Source of the DNA: Dysgonomonas sp. ZJ279
Lineage (GTDB): Bacteria > Bacteroidota > Bacteroidia > Bacteroidales > Dysgonomonadaceae
NCBI RefSeq assembly: GCF_011039205.1
Contig: NZ_JAAKEL010000005.1
Location: 1-64,000, forward strand
DNA: 64,000 bases
Reading direction: 5' to 3'
The translations under genes and the position numbers were made by a program. Every line of letters begins with the position of its first letter. Positions within the stretch are counted from its first letter, which is position 1. Under the pieces are notes generated by a model, which saw only the letters and a list, made by a program, of their open reading frames with translations, was not told the DNA's origin and ran no database searches. This document shows positions 9,108 to 18,020 of the stretch, in pieces.

Positions 9108-9487
9108 TAAGGTTATTAAGATTACAATTTATTTCTAATAAGGAGTAAATTTATTATTGTGTAAAGATATTATAAAAATAAAAGAGCCAATGAAAATCAT
9201 TAACTCTTTTTTAATTGTCATCATTGTCATGTTTCATGTTTCTTCTTCCTACTGTATATCTTGATGATAGTCCTCACAATAAAAATATATAATGTGATGG
9301 CTAGAAATAAAATCTGGACAATTCCGACCGCAAAAAGAAATAATAGAACATCTTTCTACCCGCTGTTTCGATTGCTGGAAAAATGACATTCTGCGACTTA
9401 TGTCAAAAGATAAACTTTTCCATATCATATATTGTTTTATATATCTATACAGAAGTAAATAGAGTATAATACAAAAATTAGATATCA
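9108..9487. other. Gap without a supported gene, before lemA
   Basis: This stretch between divergent genes holds only short frames. One is a 24-residue peptide starting at 9189 with a hydrophobic, signal-like sequence (MKIINSFLIVIIVMFHVSSS) that stops at once, so it may be the relic of a secreted-protein gene. The promoters for lemA and for the divergent pair must lie here, but no clean -33/-7 pair was seen. Confidence 0.4.
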
Positions 9488-10084
9488 ATGAAATCGAAAA
9501 GTACTTTAGTCACAGTAGCCGTAATTATCGGTATAATCGTTATCGGACTACTTATAGGAAGTTCCAGCTATAACGGAATGGTGCAAAAAGAAGAAAGTGT
9601 CACATCGCAATGGGCACAAGTAGAAAATGCCTATCAGCGTCGCGCTGACCTCATCCCCAATCTTGTATCGACAGTAAAAGGATATGCAGCACACGAACAA
9701 GGAACATTGGAGGCTGTAGTCGAAGCCCGTGCAAAAGCGACCCAATTGCAGATAAATGCCGATCAGCTTACCGAAGAGAATCTGAAAAAATATCAGGAAG
9801 CACAAGGACAACTAGGTTCGGCATTGGGTAGATTATTAGCCGTGCAGGAAAATTATCCTGACCTGAAAGCAAACACGAATTTCCTAGCATTGCAAGATGA
9901 ACTCGCAGGAACTGAAAACCGTATTTCTACAGAACGAAAAAGATTTAATGATACGGTACAGGAATATAACCAATCGATCCGTAAATTTCCTCGTAATATT
10001 ATTGCATCTATACTAGGTTTCGAGAAGAAGGCATACTTTGCGGCAGATGCAGCAAGTCAGTCAGCACCTAAAGTTGAGTTTTAA
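9488..10084 (+). CDS. lemA: LemA family protein
   Basis: The 198-residue protein has an N-terminal membrane helix at about 8-25. The characteristic LemA helical domain follows: YNGMVQKEESVTSQWAQVEN, then YQRRADLIPNLVSTVKGYAAHE. Family members are small anchored helical-bundle proteins of uncertain function. In this phylum they are usually encoded next to a TPM-domain protein, as here, where the downstream gene starts 9 bases after the stop. Length and motif match the family. Confidence 0.93.
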   Translation: MKSKSTLVTVAVIIGIIVIGLLIGSSSYNGMVQKEESVTSQWAQVENAYQRRADLIPNLVSTVKGYAAHEQGTLEAVVEARAKATQLQINADQLTEENLKKYQEAQGQLGSALGRLLAVQENYPDLKANTNFLALQDELAGTENRISTERKRFNDTVQEYNQSIRKFPRNIIASILGFEKKAYFAADAASQSAPKVEF

Positions 10085-10092
10085 TATTAAAA

Positions 10093-10863
10093 ATGAAACT
10101 GAAAAATAAAATAGTATTTCTGCTGTTCCTTATAATCTTTCCGTTATATGGGCAGAACATACCCGACCCGATGTCGCCGCCTCGCTTAGTCAACGACTTT
10201 GCAGGCATATTCGATAGTGCGCAACAATCCGAGTTGGAGAGCATGTTACATGCCTACAACGATACTACCTCTACCCAGATTTATGTAGTAACAGTCAACG
10301 ATCTGCAAGGCTACGCCCCTTCCGATTACGCTACTACGCTGGGGCAAAAGTGGGGTGTCGGTCAGAAAGGTAAAGACAATGGTCTCGTAATTCTTATTAA
10401 ACCACGTATCGGTAACGAGCGTGGTCAGGTTCAGATTGCCACCGGCTATGGAGTAGAACACATTCTGAATGATGCCCGCTGCGGAAGGATTATCGACATC
10501 TATATGCTCCCATATTTTCAGCGTGGAGACTATTACACCGGTACTAAAGATGCTGTAAATGCAATAATGAAATACCTCTCAGGCGAGTTTAATGCCGAGG
10601 AACTGGATGATTCCATTCCTGCGGGTGTTATAATTTCGCTCGTGGTGATGATCGGATTCCTTATATATGCCTACTACCTTTCGCATAAGAATAAAGGCAA
10701 TAACGGAGGTCGTAATTCGTCCGGTGGAACCGGTGGCGGTATGTTCTTTCCTCCACTATTCGGTGGCGGCGGAAGAGGTCGTTCCGGTGGCTGGGGTGGA
10801 GGAGGCTTCGGCGGTGGTGGCGGCGGAGGCTTTGGCGGCGGCGGAGCCGGTCGGGGTTTCTGA
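10093..10863 (+). CDS. TPM-domain (YgcG-like) membrane protein with glycine-rich tail
   Basis: A signal peptide (about residues 1-20) is followed by the TPM domain at 30-160, recognisable from VNDFAGIFDSAQQSELE, QIYVVTV and DNGLVILI. One membrane helix comes near 178-196, and the last 50 residues are almost entirely glycine with Arg, Trp and Phe. This layout is standard for YgcG/TPM proteins paired with LemA. It is probably cotranscribed with lemA. A membrane-associated or envelope role is established only loosely for the family. Confidence 0.9.
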   Translation: MKLKNKIVFLLFLIIFPLYGQNIPDPMSPPRLVNDFAGIFDSAQQSELESMLHAYNDTTSTQIYVVTVNDLQGYAPSDYATTLGQKWGVGQKGKDNGLVILIKPRIGNERGQVQIATGYGVEHILNDARCGRIIDIYMLPYFQRGDYYTGTKDAVNAIMKYLSGEFNAEELDDSIPAGVIISLVVMIGFLIYAYYLSHKNKGNNGGRNSSGGTGGGMFFPPLFGGGGRGRSGGWGGGGFGGGGGGGFGGGGAGRGF

Positions 10864-10898
10864 TGTCAGATAGAAATTATTAAGAAAACATATATTAA

Positions 10899-10928
10899 AG
10901 CACAAGGTCTATAGCTTGTGCTTTTTTC
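10899..10928 (+). terminator. Rho-independent terminator of the lemA-TPM operon
   Basis: A perfect stem AGCACAAG (10899-10906) / CTTGTGCT (10915-10922) with an 8-base loop is followed by a T run, 36 bases after the TPM stop codon. Confidence 0.85.
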
Positions 10929-11042
10929 GTTTAATATAGAATGTGGTTTTTAAATCTTCGATGAGTCTATATCCTTATTTAAAAATCAATAGCTATTTTT
11001 GTTTTGAAGCCGGATATCACTTTCTGTTATCCTTATGCATAC

Positions 11043-11321
11043 TTGTCATTCCCAACTGAGAGCCCCTCCTCACCTCCCCAAAGGGGAGGAATACACAGAG
11101 GGTTTGGAATAATTATGAGTTATGAATGATAAGTTATGATATGAGTTAATCACACTTTGTCATCCCGATACGCAGTGGGGGATCTGTTCAGCCTCCCCAA
11201 CCCCTCCCAAGGAGGGGTTCTTGTATACTCTCTTTGTATTCCTCCCCTTTGGGGAGGTGAGGAGGGGCTTTCAGTTGGGGATGACAGAGACGGATAATAA
11301 AGTCCCCCTTGGAGGATTAAA
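11043..11321. repeat. Interspersed GC-rich palindromic repeat block (copy 1)
   Basis: The block opens with TGTCATTCCCAACTGAGAGC and closes near CAGTTGGGGATGACAGAGAC. Inside are a CCTCCCCAACCCCTCCC core, its GGGGAGGTGAGGAGGGG counterpart, and the AT module beginning TTGGAATAATTATGAGTTAT. The same modules recur in the other copies. It lies between the TPM gene and the GNAT gene. Confidence 0.85.
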
Positions 11322-11398
11322 GAACTATTGAGGATGAGGATGCAAAAGAATATTATAAAAATAAAAGTATAGACAGCTGCATAAATAATAAATATACT

Positions 11399-11803
11399 AT
11401 GAATATTGAATACAAAGCGCAAAAAGAATTTACAGAAAAAGAGTTGCAAGACCTGTTTCTCTCTGTTGAGTGGTATCTTGGGCAGTATCCCGATAAACTA
11501 GTGATTGCAATGCAAAATTCGTCTGCTGTATTTACGGCATGGGACGGAGATAAGCTCGTCGGACTGATAAGTGCCATCGCCGATGGAGCAACTACGGCTT
11601 ATCTGCCTAATCTGCTTGTAGATCCTCGCTATCAGCATCTGGGTATCGGACAGAAATTGCTGAACATGATGATCGATCAATACAAAGAATATCTCGGTAT
11701 TGTACTTATTGCCGACAAGGGTAAAGCCTCATTTTATGAGTGTTGCGGATTTGAAGTTGAAAAAACTCAGGTTCCGATATTCAGAATATCACGTTGGGGC
11801 TGA
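11399..11803 (+). CDS. GNAT family N-acetyltransferase
   Basis: The 134-residue protein has the GNAT core. The strand and acetyl-CoA loop are LLVDPRYQHLGIGQKLLNMM at about 72-91, with the (Q/R)xxGxG signature QHLGIG. A C-terminal FYECCGFE motif is typical of the last helix-strand. The substrate is unknown. It follows a repeat block and is convergent with the PhzF-like gene 13 bases away, leaving almost no space for a terminator. Confidence 0.9.
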   Translation: MNIEYKAQKEFTEKELQDLFLSVEWYLGQYPDKLVIAMQNSSAVFTAWDGDKLVGLISAIADGATTAYLPNLLVDPRYQHLGIGQKLLNMMIDQYKEYLGIVLIADKGKASFYECCGFEVEKTQVPIFRISRWG

Positions 11804-11816
11804 TAGGATTTATCTC

Positions 11817-12602
11817 CTAAACGAATATTTCTCCAATCAGGTATAATCTGCCTTGTCCGCTGATTTCGACTCTGTCGTTGAGGTATTTACATTGTAAATA
11901 ACCCTTTCGTTCAGATAGCTGAATCGCTGTCATATCATCTTTGCCTAGTACTTTTGCCCAATAGGGAGTCAGCGTGGTATGCGCAGAACCAGTTACAGGG
12001 TCTTCGTCAATCCCTACTTGTGGAGCGAAAAAGCGGGAAACAAAATCGACCTCATCTCCCTTAGCTGTTACAATAACACCTCTGGCATCCAGCTTAGCAA
12101 GGGTTGCAAGATTGGGATTCATATTTCGTATATCTTCCTCCTTCTCAAAAACAAGCATATAATCTGTTTTTCCTTTATAAGCGTGCTTAGCCTTAGCTTC
12201 GAATGGAGCAGTTATATCTTCGGTTAAATCTATTTCGTTGAATACATCAGTCGGGAAATTCAGTGTAAGCAGATCACCTTTTTTTGTTATAGTCAGTTTC
12301 CCGCTTCTTGGCGAATAGAAATTAATTGTATCCCCGTTATGATTTTCTAGATTAAACAGAACATAAGCCGCTGCAAGGGTTGCATGTCCGCACAGATCGA
12401 CCTCTGTTTTTGGTGTGAACCATCGTAGCTCGTAGCCATCGCCTTGTTTCACATAGAATGCTGTCTCAGCAAGGTTATTTTCCATCGCTATTTTCTGCAT
12501 CAGATCATCTTCGGGCCATTCAGTGAGTGGGCAAACAGCCGCAGGATTCCCCGAAAAAACTTTATCTGCAAACGCATCTATCTGGTATATTTTCTGTCTC
12601 AT
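11817..12602 (-). CDS. PhzF family isomerase-like protein
   Basis: The 261-residue protein has the PhzF hallmarks. These are QIDAFADKVFSGNPAAVCPL at the N-terminus, the putative catalytic glutamate E46 in NLAETAF, DLCGHATLAAA at about 90-100, and DEDPVTGSAH near 195-205. Family members are cofactor-free isomerases related to diaminopimelate epimerase. Most, as here, lie outside phenazine clusters and act on unknown small molecules. Length matches the family. Confidence 0.93.
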   Translation of the reverse strand: MRQKIYQIDAFADKVFSGNPAAVCPLTEWPEDDLMQKIAMENNLAETAFYVKQGDGYELRWFTPKTEVDLCGHATLAAAYVLFNLENHNGDTINFYSPRSGKLTITKKGDLLTLNFPTDVFNEIDLTEDITAPFEAKAKHAYKGKTDYMLVFEKEEDIRNMNPNLATLAKLDARGVIVTAKGDEVDFVSRFFAPQVGIDEDPVTGSAHTTLTPYWAKVLGKDDMTAIQLSERKGYLQCKYLNDRVEISGQGRLYLIGEIFV

Positions 12603-12914
12603 ATTTTTTTATTTTAATACACTTCAAATTTACAATATTTTTATGTGTTTTGTAATATCTTGTAAAAAAGTAAATAGAATATTCATTATATTTCTGACTG
12701 TGATGGTTGTTTATCTTAATGCTTATTAAATGGCTAAAAATAGAAGTAAAAGGAAAGGATTTGGAAGATGAAGTGTGTAAATGAGAGTAAATGTATTATT
12801 ATTACACAATTGTGATTAAATTAAATACAAAAGATAGCATAATTAATATTTATATATATAGATTTGCAGCTGATTTAATTAACTCAAAATTTAAACTACT
12901 ATTAAACATCATTT
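12603..12914. promoter_or_regulatory. AT-rich divergent promoter region
   Basis: There is no gene in this 312-base stretch. A -7 element of the phylum type, TAGATTTG, is at 12859-12866, 49 bases before the Bor-like start. No matching TTTG at the usual distance was found, so the promoter call is partial. Confidence 0.45.
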
Positions 12915-13241
12915 ATGAAATTAAAAAACATTCAACTTTGCTTAATTGCAATGGCATGTATGCTAATGACATCATGTTACACAGCTAAAGTGGCTAACGG
13001 TAATATTGGTATAACTGAACCTACTGTAAAAGTAAATTCTAAAAAGAATCATTTCTTACTATGGGGATTAGTTCCACTAGGCGAAACTCAAGTAGCTAAA
13101 GATTATGTAGGAGACAGAACAGACTATACGACCGAAAATACTTGGACTTTCGTTGACGGATTGCTTAATTGCGTAACATTCGGTATTTACTCACCGACTA
13201 CTACATCATATTATGTACCACTAGGTGACGTGAAGAAATAA
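12915..13241 (+). CDS. Bor-like lipoprotein
   Basis: The 108-residue protein has a lipoprotein signal (MKLKNIQLCLIAMACMLMTSC, lipobox cysteine about 21). The mature part has a KNHFLLWGLVPLG segment, and TWTFVDGLLNCVTFGIYSPTT near residues 75-95. It matches the layout of the Bor/Iss lipoproteins first known as a lambda lysogenic-conversion gene (HHFFVSGI, then TFVNGLLGFITLGIYTP). It would sit in the outer membrane. It stands alone, with its own terminator. A serum-resistance role is known only for the enterobacterial proteins and should not be assumed. Confidence 0.75.
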   Translation: MKLKNIQLCLIAMACMLMTSCYTAKVANGNIGITEPTVKVNSKKNHFLLWGLVPLGETQVAKDYVGDRTDYTTENTWTFVDGLLNCVTFGIYSPTTTSYYVPLGDVKK

Positions 13242-13264
13242 TATAGCTGTAAAAAAAGACTAGG

Positions 13265-13295
13265 GGCTGTTCGAGAAATCGGGCAGCCTTTTTTT
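13265..13295 (+). terminator. Terminator after the Bor-like gene
   Basis: GGCTGTTCGA (13265-13274) pairs with TCGGGCAGCC (13279-13288), including two wobble pairs, around a GAAA tetraloop. A run of seven T follows. Confidence 0.88.
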
Positions 13296-13332
13296 ATTGG
13301 ATGGTATTATTTTTTTGATGAATCTCTCCATG

Positions 13333-13588
13333 CAGCCCCTCACTCCTCATTAGGAGGACTTTAGTAGAAGCCTCCCCAACCCCTCCCAAGGAGGGGCTCT
13401 TGTATACCCTCTTTGTATTCCTCCCCTAAGGGGAGGTTAGGAGGGGCTTCCAGTTCGGGATGACAGAGAGTGATTAACTCATATCATAACTTGTCATTCA
13501 TAACTCATAATTATTCCAAACCCTCTTTGTATTCCTCCCCTTGGGGGAGGTTAGGACGGGCCACCAGTTCGGAATGACAGAGAGTGGT
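13333..13588. repeat. Interspersed GC-rich palindromic repeat block (copy 2)
   Basis: The block contains GCCTCCCCAACCCCTCCCAA, then GGGGAGGTTAGGAGGGG twice, each followed by a CAGTTCGG(G/A)ATGACAGAGA end. The AT module between them runs opposite to that in copy 1. It fills most of the gap between the Bor-like gene and the next small secreted protein. Confidence 0.85.
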
Positions 13589-13756
13589 TTTTCTTTAATC
13601 GTTAAAATTAAATTATTATTTATATCTATATCATTTGTATATTATTTATTTATATCTAATAATTATTAAAAACATTTACATATATTGCTAATGTCTGTTT
13701 TTGGGAAATATTTATTTCTGATAATTAAGTTTTTTAACCTTTAAATATTATTTTAT

Positions 13757-14113
13757 ATGAAAAAGATTGCATTATTATCTCTTCTATTTTGTTTTTCAGT
13801 GATTATGTCTTTCGGTCAAAGTAATTGGATAAGGATAGACAAGCATATACCTTACCCAACTTCGAGTCAGATAACATTTACAGTAACAATCGATGAAGGC
13901 TATACTATCGATACGATAGGTGGCGAAGCAGAGTTATTTTGGACATGGTCGGGAAATAAAGTTACATGTACTACAACGGCTGAGGGTTTTAAGAAATTTG
14001 TACAGCGACAAGGTGGTGCAGTTCCTCGCTTTGGGTTCACTGCTGATGGAAAGGGTTCTTATCGTACCTATGTTATTTACTTCACATACGATCCTTGGTT
14101 TGCGAGTAAATAG
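13757..14113 (+). CDS. Hypothetical small secreted protein
   Basis: The 118-residue protein has a clear signal peptide (MKKIALLSLLFCFSVIMSFG, cleavage near 20-21). The mature domain is rich in strands, with ITFTVTIDEGYTID and an aromatic-rich end. No cysteines or catalytic motif are visible and I do not recognise the family. It is monocistronic: a repeat block lies upstream and a strong terminator downstream. Confidence 0.7.
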   Translation: MKKIALLSLLFCFSVIMSFGQSNWIRIDKHIPYPTSSQITFTVTIDEGYTIDTIGGEAELFWTWSGNKVTCTTTAEGFKKFVQRQGGAVPRFGFTADGKGSYRTYVIYFTYDPWFASK

Positions 14114-14188
14114 ATTGATCTGAAAGGGTATGTAAGGCCTCTTGTTTAATTAAAAGCAGTAGACATGTCAGTGTTTATATATCTTGAA

Positions 14189-14226
14189 GGGTTGTTGATC
14201 AGAGGGATCAGCAGCCCTTTTTTTTT
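14189..14226 (+). terminator. Terminator after the small secreted protein
   Basis: GGGTTGTTGATC pairs with GATCAGCAGCCC around AGAG (14189-14217), followed by nine T. Confidence 0.85.
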
Positions 14227-14508
14227 AGAACTTTTGCTTTCATGAAAATTTGTATAGCTAAAAAATATCTATGAGTGCTAATTCTGGCTGTTTTAAGCAG
14301 GGATTAACCGACTACATATTTAAAAATAGTTAAAGTTGCTAGATGGGCAAAAAAAAATACATCTCGATTAAACATTTTCAGATGCGACGTGTTTATAGTA
14401 TGTAGTTTTGTAAAGTTTGTGTTAAGGTTTGGATAGTCTACGATGTGATATTGTGGACTTTCTTTTTTTTATACCCTTCCTATATTAGTATAACAATCAA
14501 CTCTTTCA

Positions 14509-14540
14509 TTTGTTAAGTATTTCCTAATATATTATCTTTA
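14509..14540 (+). promoter_or_regulatory. Bacteroidota-type promoter of the 14.6 kb lipoprotein gene
   Basis: A -33 element TTTG (14509-14512) and a -7 element TATCTTTA (14533-14540) are separated by 20 bases, close to the TTTG-N19-21-TAnnTTTG consensus. They lie 24 bases before the ATG. Confidence 0.75.
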
Positions 14541-14563
14541 CGCATTCTTATAAACAGAAAAAG

Positions 14564-15025
14564 ATGAAGAAAATATTTTACTTTACACTACTATTCACAC
14601 TATGTCTTGGCTTTACTGCTTGTGGCGATGATAAAGAGGATGAACCTATCATCGAGCCTGAAAAACCTTTCGTATGGAACGGAGATTGGAACGATCCGAA
14701 TGACCCTAATTATAAAAAAGATGGTTATAATCCGATAGTAGGGGATTGGCACTCACAGGATGATTTGGAAATAAGACTCATTTTCACAGAAGATTTTGTA
14801 ATTAATTGGGCTATTTATGATAAAATTTATAAGAAATGGGATATCAGTCAGTTTTCAACTGATAAATATTTAATCAATAATGATGGTATCCGATATATCA
14901 GAAATGTCTCTCAACATACAAGAGAGTATAAAATTATAATTGAAAATGGGGAAGAGGTATTGCTAATGCGTTATCAATTTCCTGCTGATAAAGAATGGAA
15001 GATATATAAACGCTATAAAGGATAA
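14564..15025 (+). CDS. Hypothetical lipoprotein
   Basis: This 153-residue lipoprotein has the signal MKKIFYFTLLFTLCLGFTAC (Cys about 20). An acidic linker GDDKEDEPIIEPEKP follows, in the style of surface-exported lipoproteins of this phylum, and then a domain with conserved-looking tryptophans (VWNGDWNDPNDPNY). It has its own promoter and a bidirectional terminator, so it is monocistronic. Function is unknown. Confidence 0.75.
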   Translation: MKKIFYFTLLFTLCLGFTACGDDKEDEPIIEPEKPFVWNGDWNDPNDPNYKKDGYNPIVGDWHSQDDLEIRLIFTEDFVINWAIYDKIYKKWDISQFSTDKYLINNDGIRYIRNVSQHTREYKIIIENGEEVLLMRYQFPADKEWKIYKRYKG

Positions 15026-15030
15026 TAAAT

Positions 15031-15061
15031 AATAAAGACCGAGTTTTTCTCGGTCTTTATT
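15031..15061. terminator. Bidirectional terminator between lipoprotein and phage tail gene
   Basis: Perfect 13-bp arms AATAAAGACCGAG (15031-15043) and CTCGGTCTTTATT (15049-15061) enclose a TTTTT loop. T/A-rich ends serve both convergent genes. Confidence 0.88.
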
Positions 15062-15062
15062 G

Positions 15063-17786
15063 TTATACAGATTTTCGGATTAGTTTGAGGCTTGCTTTTT
15101 TTCTATTCATTGGGTCGTACCCATCTATTTCTGCGACATAGTACAGATCGTTGTTGAATTGTACCCAGCTATTATCAACACGACTATATTCTTTGGGTGT
15201 CAGATAGCATTCTACTGTTGTGTATTGATTGTCGGCATCCGCCATTAGTGCAAAATAATTATCCAGAATCGAATGTTCCTCATTCTTATAATGAAGTTTT
15301 ATCGGATTGCTTCCGTTATATTCGTTCGATACTAATCCTGCTTCAATTTTCACACCACCATCTATTGACGTTGGGTAGATCTCGTTGTCTTTCTTATACC
15401 AGAAACGTTGTGCTAGATTTGAATATTTCTTGTTTAACATATCCGCATAATCCCCACTATTTGTCCGTTCCCAAGGTTCTTTTTCCGAGATAATGGGTAG
15501 ATTGTAGTTTTCTTCTGTACTATTATCTTTTATCGTTTTAAACCAGTTGTACGAGAAGTTGGATGCCTGATTGACCCTTTTGTTTTCCGGGCTACCTGTT
15601 TCGTACAATCCACCGCCAGTATCACCGTTTTCAGTGTCTCCACTTTTGCTTTTTATAAACCCCTCCTCATTTGTATTGATGCTAAATCCTAGTTCGTATG
15701 AAGCGGGTAAGCCTAAAGAGGTATTGCGGCGGTTGCTATTGACATCGGTTTTATTGTCGAGGTTAATAATTGAAGATGTGTTTAATATCCGTTTTTGTTT
15801 GGTATTCAACTCGAATGTATCTCCTGTGGTTTGTATCAAATCTAGATTGAACGCCTTACAAAAGTTATCGATCCAATCGTTTATTTTTACATTCGATGGC
15901 AGGAAGCGTATCAGATTTAGTTTGTTAACTATCGTATCGTTGCTTTCGCTGTAGTCCATCACTGTACCCTCTATGCTTTTGCCTTCGTTGTCTATTTTGA
16001 GCCAATCGTCGTTGTACTGAAAAGCCTCTATGTACAAATTATAATCGATGGAGTGGTGAAGCCATCCATGATTGTATGCTTCGGGTTTGCTTCTGCCATC
16101 CCATCTGTAATGAACACCTTCGTCGGAATTGCTGATTACAGTTATTTTCTCCCCTTTTTCCAGTTTCACGACTTGCATTACTTCTCCCCAGCTCCATGTT
16201 TTAGGTTTCATCATCCATTCCATAGTTACAACTTCATTGCGGCTATTAATCATGTTTACATAAAACATATCTTTATGAGTTGTATATTCCCACTTATTGT
16301 TTACATATTTAGCTTCCATATAAGGAGGACTGGCCACAGCAGAGTATGAGCGCACTTTAGTATCACTCCATGATTGACCTCCTGATGTAGCCATTATATT
16401 ACAGTATCTGCCGTTTTCCTCAGTAGGATTATAATTTTCGTAATTGCTGCCAAACGAAAAACCGCACAACAGGTTTGCATTTTGGGCGGGATCTATAAAG
16501 TTTACAGACTGTGGTCCGGGTTGAGGAAAATACTGTATTTTGCTTGCCTCCCACTTGTCTTGCTCTAGATTGTTTCTGTAAAATACATTATCGTACTGTA
16601 CTTTTTCAAGATTGAATGCATCATCGTCAAATCTGTCTCTCATCACTTTTATTTCGAAGCGCCTTTCTTCAAGATTCTCATAATGGTAAATCGTTTCATT
16701 ATTCTTTTGATAGTTCGAACCGATATCAATGATTCTTGGATTTTCATTTAAGACTCCATTTATTGCCTGATGATGAAGTGTAAACGATGAGGTAAAATGA
16801 ATCTTATACAATCCTGTGTAAGGTATCGTAATTGTCGTTTTCCCATTCTCAGTCGTTATATTGTTCCCCGTATTTGCATATATCTGAGGAGTCGTATTTG
16901 TAGAATTGAGCATGTCGACGGCATAAAGAGCATGTCCGTCTTCGGGTTCATTCCTTTTGAATTTTCGTTCGACAAATGTACCTAGCAAAGGCGATGGTCG
17001 TTTCACATAATTACTCCAATCGCCCCTTATACCCATTTGCCCCAGTGTTCCATAGTTCCATGGCATTTCATATTCGGTCGGGTTCTTATACGACATATAG
17101 AGATTGGTCAGCCTTTCGTCGTTGAATGCCGATCCACCCAGATTTAACCCTTCGTTTTTAAATATTGTCTCCAACATTTTCAGGCAGTTGACCGATGGAG
17201 GGAAATTATCCCGCTTAAAATCTACGTACTCGTCCAGTAGTTCTTTGTCTGTGTATATGCCTTTTTCAGCATCTAGTGGCTTCTTGGGGAGTAGTCCGTA
17301 GAGTACCAATGGGAATATGCATGGTGAAATATCGCCGTATTTATTTTTGTCGTATTCGCCCGTATTATATTTTGTTATCCATGTCTGATCCTCAAAGTCG
17401 ATTTCCCAGTTTCCTGCTTCGTTCATCATTTTCTCAGCAAATATATCCTTCACAGTTTTCTGTGCCGGTATACCTAAGTTTCCTTTGTAATAAGTCTTGG
17501 CTATCTCGCTCAATTTGAATTTGCCATCGAATATTTTCACACCACCGACTAATAAATGGGCATCGTACAACCGGGCGAATTTGCCCCGTACCTCTTCTGT
17601 ATTGATATACCCGAAAATAGCGTTGTTAGTAGCCGAAGCAGGCAACGTAATGTCGTACGAACGTTGTGCATCTTTTGTGCTCAACTCCGAAGGATTGAGT
17701 AACTGACGTTTGAGATATACAGAGAATTCTTTCGGATTTTCGATGTCGCACAACTGCTGATTGATGTAGAGTTCTATTCCTGTCAT
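15063..17786 (-). CDS. Phage tail-tip / baseplate-like protein (dispersed phage locus 1)
   Basis: At 907 residues this is one of the longest genes here. The N-terminus (MTGIELYINQQLCDIEN, then an SYDITLPASATNNAIFGYIN segment at about 44-63, FARLYDAHLLVGG and IFDGKFKLSEI) is of a type I associate with tail or tail-tip proteins of Bacteroidota phages. The C-terminal part (LYYVAEIDGYDPMNRKKASLKLIRKSV) resembles the end of such structural proteins. There is no signal peptide, unlike nearly every host gene around it. It stands alone, between a lipoprotein terminator and a repeat block at 17.84 kb that begins 56 bases before its start. The frame is complete without internal stops. The exact structural role is inferred. 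Confidence 0.65.
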   Translation of the reverse strand: MTGIELYINQQLCDIENPKEFSVYLKRQLLNPSELSTKDAQRSYDITLPASATNNAIFGYINTEEVRGKFARLYDAHLLVGGVKIFDGKFKLSEIAKTYYKGNLGIPAQKTVKDIFAEKMMNEAGNWEIDFEDQTWITKYNTGEYDKNKYGDISPCIFPLVLYGLLPKKPLDAEKGIYTDKELLDEYVDFKRDNFPPSVNCLKMLETIFKNEGLNLGGSAFNDERLTNLYMSYKNPTEYEMPWNYGTLGQMGIRGDWSNYVKRPSPLLGTFVERKFKRNEPEDGHALYAVDMLNSTNTTPQIYANTGNNITTENGKTTITIPYTGLYKIHFTSSFTLHHQAINGVLNENPRIIDIGSNYQKNNETIYHYENLEERRFEIKVMRDRFDDDAFNLEKVQYDNVFYRNNLEQDKWEASKIQYFPQPGPQSVNFIDPAQNANLLCGFSFGSNYENYNPTEENGRYCNIMATSGGQSWSDTKVRSYSAVASPPYMEAKYVNNKWEYTTHKDMFYVNMINSRNEVVTMEWMMKPKTWSWGEVMQVVKLEKGEKITVISNSDEGVHYRWDGRSKPEAYNHGWLHHSIDYNLYIEAFQYNDDWLKIDNEGKSIEGTVMDYSESNDTIVNKLNLIRFLPSNVKINDWIDNFCKAFNLDLIQTTGDTFELNTKQKRILNTSSIINLDNKTDVNSNRRNTSLGLPASYELGFSINTNEEGFIKSKSGDTENGDTGGGLYETGSPENKRVNQASNFSYNWFKTIKDNSTEENYNLPIISEKEPWERTNSGDYADMLNKKYSNLAQRFWYKKDNEIYPTSIDGGVKIEAGLVSNEYNGSNPIKLHYKNEEHSILDNYFALMADADNQYTTVECYLTPKEYSRVDNSWVQFNNDLYYVAEIDGYDPMNRKKASLKLIRKSV

Positions 17787-17841
17787 AACCGTTTTATCTT
17801 ATAGATAAAGATATGAGGAAATGGTGAAAAGGAGTCTTTTC

Positions 17842-17976
17842 ACAGCCTCCCTAACTCCTCTTAAGGAGGGGCGTAATGCTCCTCTCTGTCATCCCGAAAC
17901 GCAGTGAGGGATCTACTTCTTTTATGACAAGACAATAACAATAGATCCCTCACTGCGTTTCGGGATGACAGAGACG
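17842..17976. repeat. Repeat block with perfect 32-bp inverted arms (copy 3)
   Basis: Arms 17884-17915 and 17942-17973 are exact inverted copies (CTCTGTCATCCCGAAACGCA... and its complement), separated by 26 bases. A shorter CCTCCCTAACTCCTC core precedes them. It lies between two genes on the minus strand. Confidence 0.9.
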
Positions 17977-18020
17977 GGAAAAAGGGATAACATTCGGGTG
18001 GCAATGAAAAAGATATAGGT

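Noticed and set aside
9249-9488. A 79-codon minus-strand frame before lemA
   Set aside because: Unlikely composition, no recognisable family, and it ends in the lemA promoter region.
10667-10873. A 68-codon plus-strand frame overlapping the glycine-rich end of the TPM gene
   Set aside because: Alternative frame of a GGN-rich tract; it shows only Val/Ala/Glu low complexity.
11150-11449. A 99-codon minus-strand frame
   Set aside because: Half of it is translated repeat (RGG, PPQRG), and it runs into the GNAT gene. Several repeat copies produce similar frames.
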